From Actinomycetota bacterium (GTDB lineage Bacteria > Actinomycetota > Actinomycetes > S36-B12 > UBA5976): a DNA stretch of 55,905 nt. Positions 34,181 through 42,910 of this stretch are shown here, piece by piece. Position 1 is the first letter of the stretch. The number at the start of each line of letters is the position of its first letter. Location of the stretch: the NCBI GenBank assembly GCA_009885745.1, contig VFKC01000017.1, forward strand, positions 1-55,905, read 5' to 3'. The notes beneath the pieces were generated by a model. It made no database searches, was not told the DNA's origin, and saw only the letters and a list, made by a program, of their open reading frames with translations. The translations under genes and the position numbers were made by a program.

Positions 34181-35506
34181 CTATTTCTTTGTTGTTTGAG
34201 AGCCTAAGACAATTGATACATCCGAGCCAACTTGTCTGCGTAAGGAAACACGATCTCCGGCGACTCGAGAGCGAATTCGCACAATCAATTCCTCGCCATT
34301 CTTAATTGGCTGCCCATCGATTGCCGTAACGATGTCTCCGACCTTTAGTGAACTCTTCGAGGCCGGGCCCCCAACGACTATCTCCTGAATCAAAGCGCCA
34401 ACTCCTTGATATGAGACGTCTAGTAGTACCCCAATAACAGGGTGCGTGGATGTTCCAGTGGCCATCAATTCCGTAGCGACACGTTTGGCCTGGTTGATAG
34501 GTATTGCAAAACCCAGTCCGATACTTCCAGTCGGACCACCAAGTGATGACGAACCCAAAGTGGCAATTGCAGAATTAATTCCCACCACTTGACCACGAGA
34601 GTTAATTAGCGGTCCACCTGAATTACCTGGATTAATTGCAGCATCCGTTTGAATTGCATTAATGAATGAAGCCTCAGATTCACCACCTGCTGAAACTGGA
34701 CGATTCAGAGCCGAGATGATTCCACTAGTTACAGTTCCGCTCAGACCAAGAGGTGAACCGATCGCGATTGATAGGTCGCCAACAACTACATCATCTGAGT
34801 TGCCAAGTCTTGACACCGGCAACTTTCCTTTTGCCACTCGCAAGACCGCTAAGTCATACGAAGGATCAGTGCCAACTATGGTGGCGTTCACTTGCGATTG
34901 ATCAGCGAGAGTGACTGTGATTCTTGATCCCGACCCAGCCCCAGTTGCCACATGGTTATTAGTCAGAATAAATGACTCATTAGCTGAACTTCGAATGATG
35001 AATCCTGAACCGCTGCCTTGCCTCGTGCTCGAAGACACTTCAATAGAAACCACGGTAGGTAAGACGGCTTTGGCCAGCCCAGCGATTGAATTAGCAGCTC
35101 TTGGTGAAGTATCACCTGGACTTGTGGGCAAGGTAATGCCGGCGCGCGGTGTCCAGGCGTTATAGGAAGCTAAGGAATAACCGCCGACGCCGGCAAGTAA
35201 GCCACTGACCACGCCAGCGATCACGGCATTGCGCAGACCCTTAGACACTGCTGAGGGTGACTGTGGAGTGGGTGATTGCGCTTGTGGCTGCTGGTATACC
35301 CAAGTGGCCACGTAAGGGAGTTCATTTTCTGGTGCAGCCTGCGGCGCAGCAGGGGTCTGCGGGGTAAATCCAGAAGTTTCAACTGTCACGAAATTTGGGA
35401 TTTCGCCATGTATGGGCGGGGCGTCTGGCAGTGATGGCGTTGGATTTAGGTCAGAAACTGGCTCAGTATTTGCAGTAACAGGCGTTTCCTCAGGCGTGCC
35501 GCTCAT
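34181..35506 (-). CDS. htrA: HtrA/DegP-like membrane-anchored serine protease
   Basis: 441 aa, equivalent to Rv1223. A Pro-rich cytoplasmic N-terminus (about 95 residues) is followed by a transmembrane helix (NAVIAGVVSGLLAGVGGYSL), a trypsin-like domain with the triad His in LTNNHVATGAG, Asp in YDLAVLRVA and Ser in NPGNSGGPLIN, and a C-terminal PDZ domain (VGDIVTAIDGQPI). It degrades or repairs misfolded exported proteins. The ATG is preceded by GAGGAAAA with about 9 nt spacing. In mycobacteria sigE and rseA lie between this gene and the methyltransferase; here they are absent and the methyltransferase is the direct divergent neighbour. Confidence 0.93.
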   Translation of the reverse strand: MSGTPEETPVTANTEPVSDLNPTPSLPDAPPIHGEIPNFVTVETSGFTPQTPAAPQAAPENELPYVATWVYQQPQAQSPTPQSPSAVSKGLRNAVIAGVVSGLLAGVGGYSLASYNAWTPRAGITLPTSPGDTSPRAANSIAGLAKAVLPTVVSIEVSSSTRQGSGSGFIIRSSANESFILTNNHVATGAGSGSRITVTLADQSQVNATIVGTDPSYDLAVLRVAKGKLPVSRLGNSDDVVVGDLSIAIGSPLGLSGTVTSGIISALNRPVSAGGESEASFINAIQTDAAINPGNSGGPLINSRGQVVGINSAIATLGSSSLGGPTGSIGLGFAIPINQAKRVATELMATGTSTHPVIGVLLDVSYQGVGALIQEIVVGGPASKSSLKVGDIVTAIDGQPIKNGEELIVRIRSRVAGDRVSLRRQVGSDVSIVLGSQTTKK

Positions 35507-35608
35507 TTGTAATTTTCCTCGTTCTTTCCGATTTTCCTAATACTTCTATTGTCCCCTAGGTGAGACTCGAATGCCTCATAACGGGACCATTCTTAACCTA
35601 ATACGAAC

Positions 35609-36292
35609 ATGAGCCGTACGCTTACCTATATGGCAATGACTGACCCCCGCGTCCTAGCAATCCACCGAGCATCCTGCGACTACACCGAGTCGTGGTCTGG
35701 CGAGGATGGCATCCGAACCCACGCACGCACGCGTGCTGGCGAAATTGGTTGCGTAGCAATCAGTCCCGGAGCAGGAACGGTCCTGCGCACTTTGGCTAGT
35801 GCTATTGATGCACGTAATGTTGTGGAGATCGGAACTGGCGGCGGAGTCTCCTCGCTATGGCTTCTTGATGGCATGAACCCTGAGGGCGTTCTTACGAGCG
35901 TGGACAATGAGGCCGAGCATCAGTTGATTGCCAAGGAAGCAATCGCTCAAGCTGGTATCGCTACCAATCGCGTGCGCTTAATAAATGGCCGACCAGAAGA
36001 AGTTCTTGATCGTCTCACTCAGGGCGCTTATGACATGGTTCTAATTTCGACAAATCCAATTGATGTTGCCGGCCATGTTGAAGTTGCCCTAAATCTTCTT
36101 CGACCAAATGGTTTACTGGTCATTAATCAAGCTCTTTGGAATGACAAAGTCGCCGATCCTGCTGCGCGTGATGCTGAAACAATCGCAATGCGCGGAGTAG
36201 TTGAGTCAATCGCAAATCATGAACAGCTATCAGGCACACTATTGCCAGTTGGTGGCGGCATGTTAGTGGCCGTTAAAAAATCAGATGTCTGA
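35609..36292 (+). CDS. Class I SAM-dependent O-methyltransferase family protein
   Basis: 227 aa, equivalent to Rv1220c. The AdoMet-binding motif I is VVEIGTGGGVSSLWLL (about residues 70-85), with LTSVDNEAEH as motif II and LLRPNGLLVINQALWN as motif III, as in catechol/caffeoyl-CoA-type methyltransferases. The substrate is unknown. Two nearby Met codons (1 and 8) could start translation; ATG 35609 was kept, with TAACCT 9 nt upstream. An AT-rich 88-bp gap downstream to the DUF3117 gene contains the tandem 17-bp repeats described separately. Confidence 0.85.
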   Translation: MSRTLTYMAMTDPRVLAIHRASCDYTESWSGEDGIRTHARTRAGEIGCVAISPGAGTVLRTLASAIDARNVVEIGTGGGVSSLWLLDGMNPEGVLTSVDNEAEHQLIAKEAIAQAGIATNRVRLINGRPEEVLDRLTQGAYDMVLISTNPIDVAGHVEVALNLLRPNGLLVINQALWNDKVADPAARDAETIAMRGVVESIANHEQLSGTLLPVGGGMLVAVKKSDV

Positions 36293-36344
36293 ACGGCTTT
36301 AAGATTTATGGACCGCACCTAAGAAAGTCTCGCTTCCTCGCGGG

Positions 36345-36395
36345 TTCTACTTCTTTGGCAGTTCTATTTCTTTGGCAGTTCTATTTCTTTGGCAT
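36345..36395. repeat. Three tandem 17-bp repeats at the 3' end of the DUF3117 gene
   Basis: TTCTAYTTCTTTGGCAK occurs three times in a row: 36345-36361, 36362-36378 and 36379-36395. On the minus strand each copy carries CCAAAGAARTAG, that is Pro-Lys-Lys-stop in the first frame, so the last codons and stop of the DUF3117 gene have been copied downstream. A 13-bp segment GGACCGCACCTAA also occurs twice, at 36310-36322 and 36417-36429, flanking the array. Confidence 0.85.
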
Positions 36396-36563
36396 AGACG
36401 CGACAGTGTCCTTCAGGACCGCACCTAAATCTTTAACTTCTTGAGCGTTAAGTTCAACAACGAGACGGCCGCCGCCTTCTAATGGAACTCGCAAAACATA
36501 GCCACGGCCTTCTTTGGGACACTCCATTGGACCGTCGCCGGTCCGAGGCTTCATTGCCGCCAT
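36381..36563 (-). CDS. DUF3117 family protein
   Basis: 60-aa actinobacterial DUF3117 protein, equivalent to Rv1211. Conserved blocks are MAAMKPRTGDGPMEC, GRGYVLRVPLEGGGRLVVELN and EVKDLGAVLKD. Function unknown. The ATG has GGGGA about 7 nt upstream, and GATAAT (36599-36604) is a good -10 box about 36 nt before the start, so this gene has its own leader and promoter. The C-terminus MPKK is encoded within the first of three 17-bp tandem repeats. Confidence 0.93.
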   Translation of the reverse strand: MAAMKPRTGDGPMECPKEGRGYVLRVPLEGGGRLVVELNAQEVKDLGAVLKDTVASMPKK

Positions 36564-36598
36564 TTTGCAGTCCCCTATCGTGGTTAAAGTACCGTTCT

Positions 36599-36604
36599 AT
36601 TATC
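36599..36604 (-). promoter_or_regulatory. -10 box of the DUF3117 gene
   Basis: GATAAT on the minus strand, preceded by a G/T-rich spacer with no strong -35. It lies about 36 nt before the ATG, leaving a leader of roughly 30 nt that contains the GGGGA ribosome-binding site. Confidence 0.45.
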
Positions 36605-36639
36605 CCGCACAAATGCGACGAAACGAAATCAGGTAAGCC

Positions 36640-36666
36640 AAAAACTCCTAAAACCTGGCCTTTAGG
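36640..36666 (-). terminator. Terminator-like hairpin after the SRPBCC gene
   Basis: On the minus strand, directly after the SRPBCC stop codon, CCTAAA-GGCCAGGT-TTTAGG forms a 6-bp stem followed by AGTTTTT. The stem is short and A/U-rich, but its place immediately after the stop and its U-run suggest operon termination. Confidence 0.4.
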
Positions 36667-37125
36667 CTAGATTTTGCCCTGTTCCACCAAATTGGCGAAC
36701 TTTGCCAGAGATTTGCGAACACCAGAGACAAATAGCGGCTTCATTAGCCAAAAACCAATTTTCCCAATAATGCCCATTGGGAGTTTAAGATCTTCACTCC
36801 AAATGAATCTGCTGGTTTGTGCGCTTAGTGCGTTCACGGCAAAGGTTCCAGTTCCCTTTACAACACGACCAGTATGTAAAACATCACAGCGGTGTGGTGG
36901 ATCCCACCTGGTAATTTCCATGGTGTCGAGAAAACCGATTTTCCAAATTCCGGTGAAAGCCTCGATCTGTCCGCCAATCTCTTTGCCATCCCCATGAACT
37001 GGCTTAACACGGGTCCCAAGCATCCACTTATCTTGCGCGGTCCAATTTGTGATGGCATCCCACACATGCTGCGTGGTTGTTTGGATGTCGACCGTTACTT
37101 CTACATGCTCTAATTTCAATGTCAT
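36667..37125 (-). CDS. SRPBCC family protein (polyketide cyclase/dehydrase-like)
   Basis: 152-aa START-like helix-grip fold protein. The N-terminal VTVDIQTTTQHVWDAITNW and C-terminal helix FVSGVRKSLAKFANLVEQ are typical of the SRPBCC superfamily, which binds hydrophobic ligands; the ligand is unknown. There is no signal peptide. Its ATG overlaps the stop of the LOG-like gene in an ATGA arrangement, indicating coupled translation. Confidence 0.82.
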   Translation of the reverse strand: MTLKLEHVEVTVDIQTTTQHVWDAITNWTAQDKWMLGTRVKPVHGDGKEIGGQIEAFTGIWKIGFLDTMEITRWDPPHRCDVLHTGRVVKGTGTFAVNALSAQTSRFIWSEDLKLPMGIIGKIGFWLMKPLFVSGVRKSLAKFANLVEQGKI

Positions 37126-37928
37126 TCAGCAATCTGTTCAGGTAATTCATCTGCGCTAGTTCGCAATTCTGTCCGTAAATCTACCGCGTGAGAACGCTTC
37201 GCGCTTGCCTCAAGAAGAATACCTACTGCTTCATCTATGTCATCTGTGACATGAAACATATCTAAATCATCAATTGAAATTTTTCCATCGAATGCGACCG
37301 TATTCCTCAACCACTCAACAAGCGGAGTCCAATAAGCCTTACCCATCAGCACCACTGGGAAAGATGTGACTTTTTTGGTTTGTACCAAAGTCAATGCTTC
37401 GAACAATTCATCCAAAGTCCCATAGCCGCCAGGAAATACCACAAATCCTTGCGCATACTTTATAAACATTGTTTTGCGCGCGAAGAAATAACGAAAATCA
37501 ATCGCTAACTCGACGTATTTATTTAATCCTTGCTCAAAGGGAAGTTCAATCCCAAGTCCAACTGAAAGTCCAGGCTCAGCAAAGCATCCTTTATTTGCCG
37601 CTTCCATAATTCCTGGTCCGCCACCAGTGATGATGTTGAACCCACTCGCAGATAAGCGTCGAGCTAGCTCCTCGGCTGTTGCATACATCGGGTCATCAGG
37701 TGAAGTTCTCGCGCTACCAAAAATACTAAAGGCCGGTCCAAGTTCGGCTAAGGCGCCAAATCCATTCACAAACTCCGATTGAATGCGCATGACACGCCAT
37801 GGGTCTTCATGTACCCATTCTGTGGCACCGCGCGAATCTAGCAGGCGCTGATCTGTTGTAGTTCTGACTCTGGCATGACCTCGACGGGTAATAGGTCCCT
37901 GACGTTGGACGCTTTCGTGTTCGCTCAT
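37122..37928 (-). CDS. LOG-family nucleotide 5'-monophosphate phosphoribohydrolase-like protein
   Basis: 268-aa TIGR00730/LOG family protein, corresponding to Rv1205. The Rossmann-like core carries the signature pair GGGPGIMEAANKG and PGGYGTLDELFEAL (catalytic Arg/Glu region of cytokinin-activating LOG enzymes, which release ribose 5-phosphate from cytokinin monophosphates). An extra N-terminal ~50 residues is Arg-rich. In bacteria the substrate may be other purine monophosphates. The mRNA is probably leaderless: TAGCGT lies exactly 6 nt before the ATG. It is co-transcribed with the SRPBCC gene. Confidence 0.88.
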   Translation of the reverse strand: MSEHESVQRQGPITRRGHARVRTTTDQRLLDSRGATEWVHEDPWRVMRIQSEFVNGFGALAELGPAFSIFGSARTSPDDPMYATAEELARRLSASGFNIITGGGPGIMEAANKGCFAEPGLSVGLGIELPFEQGLNKYVELAIDFRYFFARKTMFIKYAQGFVVFPGGYGTLDELFEALTLVQTKKVTSFPVVLMGKAYWTPLVEWLRNTVAFDGKISIDDLDMFHVTDDIDEAVGILLEASAKRSHAVDLRTELRTSADELPEQIAE

Positions 37929-37934
37929 GATTAC

Positions 37935-37940
37935 ACGCTA
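37935..37940 (-). promoter_or_regulatory. Leaderless -10 box of the LOG-family gene
   Basis: TAGCGT, then 6 nt (GTAATC), then ATG on the minus strand, with no Shine-Dalgarno sequence. Confidence 0.5.
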
Positions 37941-37965
37941 GCCCTTAGGCAAGTGCGATGTTGCA

Positions 37966-39075
37966 TTAACGACTAAGCCAAGAGAAAATAACGTCTTCAC
38001 ACTTTTGCAACTGCTCAACACTCACATGTTCATTTCTCGAATGAGCCAAACCTGGGTCTGCTGGACCAAGATTTACCGCAGGTATTCCCAAGCTAGAGAA
38101 TCTGGCCACATCAGTCCACCCAAGTTTCGCTGACACTTGAGCGCCCACTCTGGCTAGTAAATCCTGGATTGCTGGTTGCGTTAATCCAGGCATTGCACCC
38201 GGCGCGTTATCGAGAATTGCAACCTCAAAATCGCTAAATAGTCCAACGATGTGGTCTTGGGCATCTTGAGCAGACTTACTGGGCGCATAGCGATAGTTAA
38301 CATCTATGTAAGCCTCATCAGGAATCACATTTCCTGCGACGCCACCAGCGATTCCCACAGCATTTAACCCCTCGCGGTAAGTCAGGCCATCAATTAGAAC
38401 TTCTTGCGCCTGATAGGTGTTAAGGGTCTCGAGGGCACCAGTTAACAAGTGGATGGCATTAGTTCCGAGCCAGGATCTAGCGCTATGGGCGCGCATACCT
38501 GCGGCATAGATACGAGCGCGCAAAGTTCCTTGGCACCCTGCTTCGATGATGGAATTAGATGGCTCAAGCAATACGGCAACATCAGCAGCCAGCCATTCGG
38601 GGTGTTCTTTGGCAATCAGAGTCAAGCCATTGCGAGCACTTTCAATTTCTTCACATTCATAAAAAAGGTAAGTGACATCAAAGATTGGTTCACTAATAGT
38701 GGTGGCTGCACGTAATGCGACCGCTACTCCACCTTTCATGTCACAAGCACCAAGTCCGAAGATGACATCATGCGGGACAACTGAATTGTCGCTGGGCAAA
38801 ACTTCTCCCGCGAGAATCTTCAGGGCTTTGGAATTACCTGCTGCTGGGACTGTATCAAGATGGCCAGCCAGAATTACTCGACTTGATCGACCTGAAGATG
38901 TTTTAGCAACGACGTTATTTCCAAATCTGAAGACCTCAAGCCAAGAGCATTGGCGCAAAGCATTTTCTACCGCATCGGCAATAGTAGTTTCATCACCAGA
39001 AACACTTGGAATATCAACCAGTTCCAAGGTTAGGGACACAACACCCTGCGCAGGATGTAACAATAAAGGCTCCAC
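37966..39075 (-). CDS. dapE: Succinyl-diaminopimelate desuccinylase DapE
   Basis: About 369 aa, M20 zinc peptidase family. Metal-site segments are LAGHLDTVP (His/Asp), GACDMKGGVA (bridging Asp), YECEEIES (catalytic Glu and ligand Glu) and LAHSRNEHV near the C-terminus (His). It hydrolyses N-succinyl-LL-2,6-diaminopimelate to LL-diaminopimelate and succinate in lysine and peptidoglycan synthesis. I chose GTG 39075 over ATG 39111 because TACCGT lies exactly 6 nt before it and TTGAGA 18 bp further up, so the longer ORF would start inside the -35 region. dapD is divergent and dapC is 2.3 kb away. Confidence 0.92.
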   Translation of the reverse strand: MEPLLLHPAQGVVSLTLELVDIPSVSGDETTIADAVENALRQCSWLEVFRFGNNVVAKTSSGRSSRVILAGHLDTVPAAGNSKALKILAGEVLPSDNSVVPHDVIFGLGACDMKGGVAVALRAATTISEPIFDVTYLFYECEEIESARNGLTLIAKEHPEWLAADVAVLLEPSNSIIEAGCQGTLRARIYAAGMRAHSARSWLGTNAIHLLTGALETLNTYQAQEVLIDGLTYREGLNAVGIAGGVAGNVIPDEAYIDVNYRYAPSKSAQDAQDHIVGLFSDFEVAILDNAPGAMPGLTQPAIQDLLARVGAQVSAKLGWTDVARFSSLGIPAVNLGPADPGLAHSRNEHVSVEQLQKCEDVIFSWLSR

Positions 39076-39081
39076 AGGACT

Positions 39082-39111
39082 ACGGTAGTCGTGTACGAAT
39101 GAACATCTCAA
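39082..39111 (-). promoter_or_regulatory. Leaderless promoter of dapE
   Basis: TTGAGA (39106-39111), 18-bp spacer, TACCGT (39082-39087), 6 nt, then GTG. This is the best -35/-10 pair found in the window, and it places transcription start on the start codon. Confidence 0.65.
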
Positions 39112-39142
39112 TTCATCCGCACTAACTTAAGCGAGGAATTTC

Positions 39143-40060
39143 ATGACGACTTCAGCCGCCGCAATTGGTATTGCCACATTTTCAGGGGATACCTTGTTAG
39201 ATGCTTGGTATCCAGAGCCTGTCTTAGGCATTGAATCAAAGTCAACTAGCGGTCTCGGGAATCCCTCGGATACTGATGAATTGCGCGAAGTTCGTACCCA
39301 AATTATTTCGACACAAATTGCAGATCTAGATTCTGCGCCAACTGATGCTGCGGATGCATACCTGCGCCTACATTTGCTTTCTCATCGCCTCGTCACTCCT
39401 CATTCGATTAATCTCGATGGGATTTTCGGCTTGCTGACAAATGTGGTTTGGACCTCTCTTGGCCCAGTAGCAATTGAGAACCTAAGCCGCGTGCAACTTA
39501 ATGCTCGAATCAAGGGTCAACACCTGACTGTCTTTGGTGTCGATAAGTTTCCACGCATGGTCGATTACGTTGTGCCCTCAGGTGTTCGTATTGCTGATGC
39601 TGATCGCGTTCGTCTTGGCGCACATCTTGCCTCGGGAACCACAATCATGCACGAGGGTTTTGTGAACTTTAATGCGGGTACTTTAGGTATCAGCATGGTC
39701 GAGGGTCGCATATCATCTGGCGTTACGGTTGGCAATGGTTCTGACATCGGTGGTGGCGCAAGCATAATGGGCACACTTTCCGGTGGCGGCAAAGAAGTTA
39801 TTTCAATCGGCGAGAACAGCCTGGTGGGCGCAAATGCCGGTGTTGGAATCTCCCTTGGTGATAACTGCATCATCGAATCTGGTACCTACATCACGGCGGC
39901 ATCCAAGATAAAGTTGCCCGATTCCACAATCGTCAAGGCCCGGGAATTATCAGGTGCCCATGGTTTGCTCTATCGTCGCAACTCAATCAGTGGCGCCCTA
40001 GAAGCCGTTGTACGTGAAGGTTCATGGGGTGGGCTAAACAGCGCCCTACACAAGAACTAG
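39143..40060 (+). CDS. dapD: 2,3,4,5-tetrahydropyridine-2,6-dicarboxylate N-succinyltransferase DapD
   Basis: 305-aa actinobacterial-type DapD, like Rv1201c. The N-terminus [19 protein letters not shown] and the left-handed beta-helix of hexapeptide repeats ([39 protein letters not shown]) fit the succinyl-CoA-dependent acyltransferase that succinylates tetrahydrodipicolinate, the step after DapA/DapB. GAGG lies 7 nt before the ATG, so unlike dapE it has a leader. It shares a short divergent promoter region with dapE and overlaps the gltA stop codon by 4 nt (CTAG). Confidence 0.95.
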   Translation: MTTSAAAIGIATFSGDTLLDAWYPEPVLGIESKSTSGLGNPSDTDELREVRTQIISTQIADLDSAPTDAADAYLRLHLLSHRLVTPHSINLDGIFGLLTNVVWTSLGPVAIENLSRVQLNARIKGQHLTVFGVDKFPRMVDYVVPSGVRIADADRVRLGAHLASGTTIMHEGFVNFNAGTLGISMVEGRISSGVTVGNGSDIGGGASIMGTLSGGGKEVISIGENSLVGANAGVGISLGDNCIIESGTYITAASKIKLPDSTIVKARELSGAHGLLYRRNSISGALEAVVREGSWGGLNSALHKN

Positions 40061-41340
40061 CGAAGGTTTAGTGGCTTGTAGTCACGAGCGTCTTCACCAA
40101 TGTAAACCTGGCGAGGGCGACCAATCTTTGTCGTTGGATCGGTAATCATTTCCTGCCATTGTGCTATCCAACCGGGTAAACGACCCATCGCAAAAAGCAC
40201 AGTGAACATTTGGATTGGGAAGCCAATTGCACGATAGATCAAGCCTGTGTAGAAATCAACATTCGGGTACAAGTCGCGCTCAATGAAGAATTCATCCCCC
40301 AGAGCAGCTTCTTCAAGTTGGCGCGCGATATCGAATAATGGATCTTGAACACCAAGCATTTCCAAAATTGAGTGTGCATGCTTCTTCACAATGGCAGCAC
40401 GTGGATCGTAATTTTTGTACACGCGATGGCCAAAGCCCATTAGTCGAATTCCATCTTCACGATTCTTAACGCGGCTGATAAATTTCTCCACACTATCGCC
40501 AGAATCTTGAATCTCATGGAGCATCTCAAGCACTGCCTGATTTGCACCGCCATGCAATGGACCAAATAACGCATTGATTCCGGCGGAAATAGAGGCGAAC
40601 ATGTTGGCATGTGAGGATCCCACCATGCGCACAGTTGAAGTTGAGCAGTTCTGTTCATGATCGGCATGCAAGATAAACAACATATCCAATGCCTTAACAA
40701 TTTCTTCATTAACAATGTACTTTTCTGCGGGTACGCCAAAAGTCATACTCAAGAAATTTGCCACGTATCCAAGATTGTTGTCTGGATACATGTACGGCTG
40801 TCCAGCAGTCTTCTTGTGTGCGTATGCAGCAAGTGTTGGAACTTTAGCCATCAAGCGAATGGTCGAAATCTCAACATGACGTGGATCGAATGGATCGAGA
40901 GAATCTTGGTAGAAAGTTGAAAGCGCACTCACAGCACTACTAAGAACTGGCATTGGATGCGCGTCGCGAGGGAAGCCATCAAAGAAGCGACGAAGATCCT
41001 CATGAACCATAGTGTGGCGACTGATGTTTGATTCAAAGTCAGCAAGCTGCGTTGCACTTGGCAATGATCCATAAATTAAAAGGTATGAAGTCTCTAGGAA
41101 TGTGCTGCTCTGTGCCAGCTGCTCGATTGGATACCCGCGATAGCGCAAGATGCCCTGATCGCCATCAATGTAGGTGATGCTGGACGAGCAAGCAGCTGTA
41201 TTCATGAAGCCATGATCTAAAGTCACGCGGCCGGTGTCCTTTAGGATTCTAGATATGTCAAGACCCGAGGGACCAACGGTGCTGGGAACTTCGCCAAGAA
41301 TTGATTGACCGTTTTCGTGATTGAGTGTGGCATCAGGCAT
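40057..41340 (-). CDS. gltA: Citrate synthase GltA
   Basis: 427-aa type II citrate synthase, condensing acetyl-CoA and oxaloacetate in the TCA cycle. Active-site segments are [14 protein letters not shown] and [14 protein letters not shown] (catalytic His residues), ending with [17 protein letters not shown] and a conserved RPRQVYIG tail. An N-terminal domain with [20 protein letters not shown] is typical of the hexameric bacterial form. ATG 41340 lies exactly 6 nt after TAGGTT, with no Shine-Dalgarno sequence, so the transcript is probably leaderless. The stop overlaps dapD tail-to-tail. Confidence 0.96.
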   Translation of the reverse strand: MPDATLNHENGQSILGEVPSTVGPSGLDISRILKDTGRVTLDHGFMNTAACSSSITYIDGDQGILRYRGYPIEQLAQSSTFLETSYLLIYGSLPSATQLADFESNISRHTMVHEDLRRFFDGFPRDAHPMPVLSSAVSALSTFYQDSLDPFDPRHVEISTIRLMAKVPTLAAYAHKKTAGQPYMYPDNNLGYVANFLSMTFGVPAEKYIVNEEIVKALDMLFILHADHEQNCSTSTVRMVGSSHANMFASISAGINALFGPLHGGANQAVLEMLHEIQDSGDSVEKFISRVKNREDGIRLMGFGHRVYKNYDPRAAIVKKHAHSILEMLGVQDPLFDIARQLEEAALGDEFFIERDLYPNVDFYTGLIYRAIGFPIQMFTVLFAMGRLPGWIAQWQEMITDPTTKIGRPRQVYIGEDARDYKPLNLR

Positions 41341-41346
41341 AGGACA

Positions 41347-41352
41347 AACCTA
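41347..41352 (-). promoter_or_regulatory. Leaderless -10 box of gltA
   Basis: TAGGTT, 6 nt (TGTCCT), then ATG on the minus strand. A possible -35, TTAACA, lies 19 bp upstream of the -10. Confidence 0.5.
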
Positions 41353-41389
41353 CTATTCAATTGAGTTATCTTGTTAAACGCATTGGCAT

Positions 41390-42472
41390 TTAGGCACGGG
41401 TTAGGCGACTAGCAGCCGCCACAATTCTTTCGTCCGTTGCAGTCAATGCGACTCGGACATGTTTGGCACCTGCAGGTCCATAAAAATCACCAGGTGCCAC
41501 CAAAATGCCAAGATTTGCAAACCAATTAACGGTCTCAAGGCAATCCGTGTCTCTAGTAGCCCAAAGATATAAACCAGCCTGCGAGTGTTCGATCTTAAAG
41601 CCTGCTTGGCCTAGTGCGTTGTGAAGAATCTCACGTCTGTTGCCATAACATTCTTTTTGCTGCAGAACATGATCGCGGTCAGCAAGAGCAGCAATTGTTG
41701 CGGCTTGAATGGGCGTCGCTAACAACATACCCGCATGTTTACGAGCGCCAATTATTGAAACAATCAAACTTTCATCACCCATGATTGAGCCCGAGCGATA
41801 GCCCGCAAGATTTGATCGTTTTGATAACGAGTGAACTGCTAGTACTCCCTGATTCGAGTCACCACATACTCGAGTGTCAAGAATTGAGACTGGCGTGGCC
41901 GTCCAACCAAGCTCGAAATAGCACTCGTCACTAACTACTGGAGCCCCAATTTCGCGACCGCGTGCAACAATCGCACTCATCTGCGCAACATCAAGGACGC
42001 CACCAGTGGGATTACTTGGCGAATTTACCCAAATCAGGTTTGCGGATGTTGGAATCGATTGCGCATCTGTGTAGGTGACAAATTTTGCTCGAGCCATCAT
42101 GGCGCCAACTGCGTAGGTCGGATACGCCAATTCTGGGATGGCTACTATCGCGGTTTCATTTAGTCCCAAGATTGTGGCAAGCCAAGCGACAATTTCTTTA
42201 GATCCGATAGTCGGTGAAACTTCATTCACATTTACCTTGGCACCCGCACATGAGTTCGCCCAATCAGTCCATGCTTGTCGTAACTCAATGCTTCCGGCTG
42301 CTGTTGGATAACCTGGCGCATTTGTAGCAGCAGCAAGAGCCTGCTGGATTATTTCTGGTGTTTTATCAACGGGAGTGCCAATTGATAGGTCAACAATTCC
42401 ATCTGGATGCGATTTGGCTACCTCACCGGCTTGAACAATTCGATCCCAAGGAAAATCTGGCAGACCAGCCAC
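41390..42472 (-). CDS. dapC: Succinyldiaminopimelate aminotransferase DapC
   Basis: 360-aa class I/II PLP aminotransferase, like Rv1178, beginning LPDFPWDRIVQAGEVAKSHP as in actinobacterial DapC. The PLP-binding Lys is in HSLSKRSNLAGYRSG (about residue 220), WVNSPSNPTGG contains the conserved Asn-Pro-x-Gly, and SDECYFELGW the Asp/Tyr that contact PLP. It converts N-succinyl-2-amino-6-ketopimelate to N-succinyl-LL-diaminopimelate with glutamate, between DapD and DapE. GTG 42472 follows the fdxA stop by 15 nt; no good Shine-Dalgarno sequence is visible. fdxA-dapC order is the same as in mycobacteria. Confidence 0.9.
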   Translation of the reverse strand: MAGLPDFPWDRIVQAGEVAKSHPDGIVDLSIGTPVDKTPEIIQQALAAATNAPGYPTAAGSIELRQAWTDWANSCAGAKVNVNEVSPTIGSKEIVAWLATILGLNETAIVAIPELAYPTYAVGAMMARAKFVTYTDAQSIPTSANLIWVNSPSNPTGGVLDVAQMSAIVARGREIGAPVVSDECYFELGWTATPVSILDTRVCGDSNQGVLAVHSLSKRSNLAGYRSGSIMGDESLIVSIIGARKHAGMLLATPIQAATIAALADRDHVLQQKECYGNRREILHNALGQAGFKIEHSQAGLYLWATRDTDCLETVNWFANLGILVAPGDFYGPAGAKHVRVALTATDERIVAAASRLTRA

Positions 42473-42487
42473 GAGTGGCGCGAACAG

Positions 42488-42808
42488 TTAGTGCTCCTGT
42501 GGAGGAAGTACTTTGACCATTTCTGGATCGTTGGAAGTTAGCCCAGTCTTAGCAGCCCCACCTGGAGAACCAAGAGTTTCAAAGAAATCAACATTAGCCT
42601 GAGTGAAACTAGTCAATTCAGCAGGGACATCATCTTCGTAGAAGATTGCTTCAGTCGGGCACACTGGCTCGCAGGCGCCACAGTCAACACACTCATCTGG
42701 ATGGATGTACATCATGCGATCGCCTTCGTAGATGCAATCTACTGGGCACTCTTCAATGCAAGCCTTGTCCTTGAGATCTACACAAGGTAGCGCGATTACA
42801 TAAGTCAC
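42488..42808 (-). CDS. fdxA: 7Fe ferredoxin (FdxA)
   Basis: 106-aa ferredoxin with Cys residues for a [3Fe-4S] and a [4Fe-4S] cluster: Cys9 and Cys17 in the N-terminal half, then CPVDC, and DECVDCGACEPVCP for the second site. The rest is a poorly structured acidic C-terminal tail, as in mycobacterial FdxA/FdxC. It carries low-potential electrons to cytochromes P450 or reductases. GTG 42808 follows GGAGG with a 4-nt spacer. It is the first gene of an fdxA-dapC operon. Confidence 0.93.
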   Translation of the reverse strand: MTYVIALPCVDLKDKACIEECPVDCIYEGDRMMYIHPDECVDCGACEPVCPTEAIFYEDDVPAELTSFTQANVDFFETLGSPGGAAKTGLTSNDPEMVKVLPPQEH

Positions 42809-42910
42809 GAATCCTCCAAAATTGAACTTGTCGAGTTAAAAGTCTCAACTGTCTAACCGTACCTGCCAATTGAGTGATGTGCCAGAGCAGGCTCGGTCGT
42901 GTCGCAAGAA

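Noticed and set aside
35540-35600. tRNA-like stretch (GAGACTCGAATGCCTC) upstream of the methyltransferase gene
   Set aside because: I could not form acceptor, D and anticodon stems around it, so it is not a tRNA gene.
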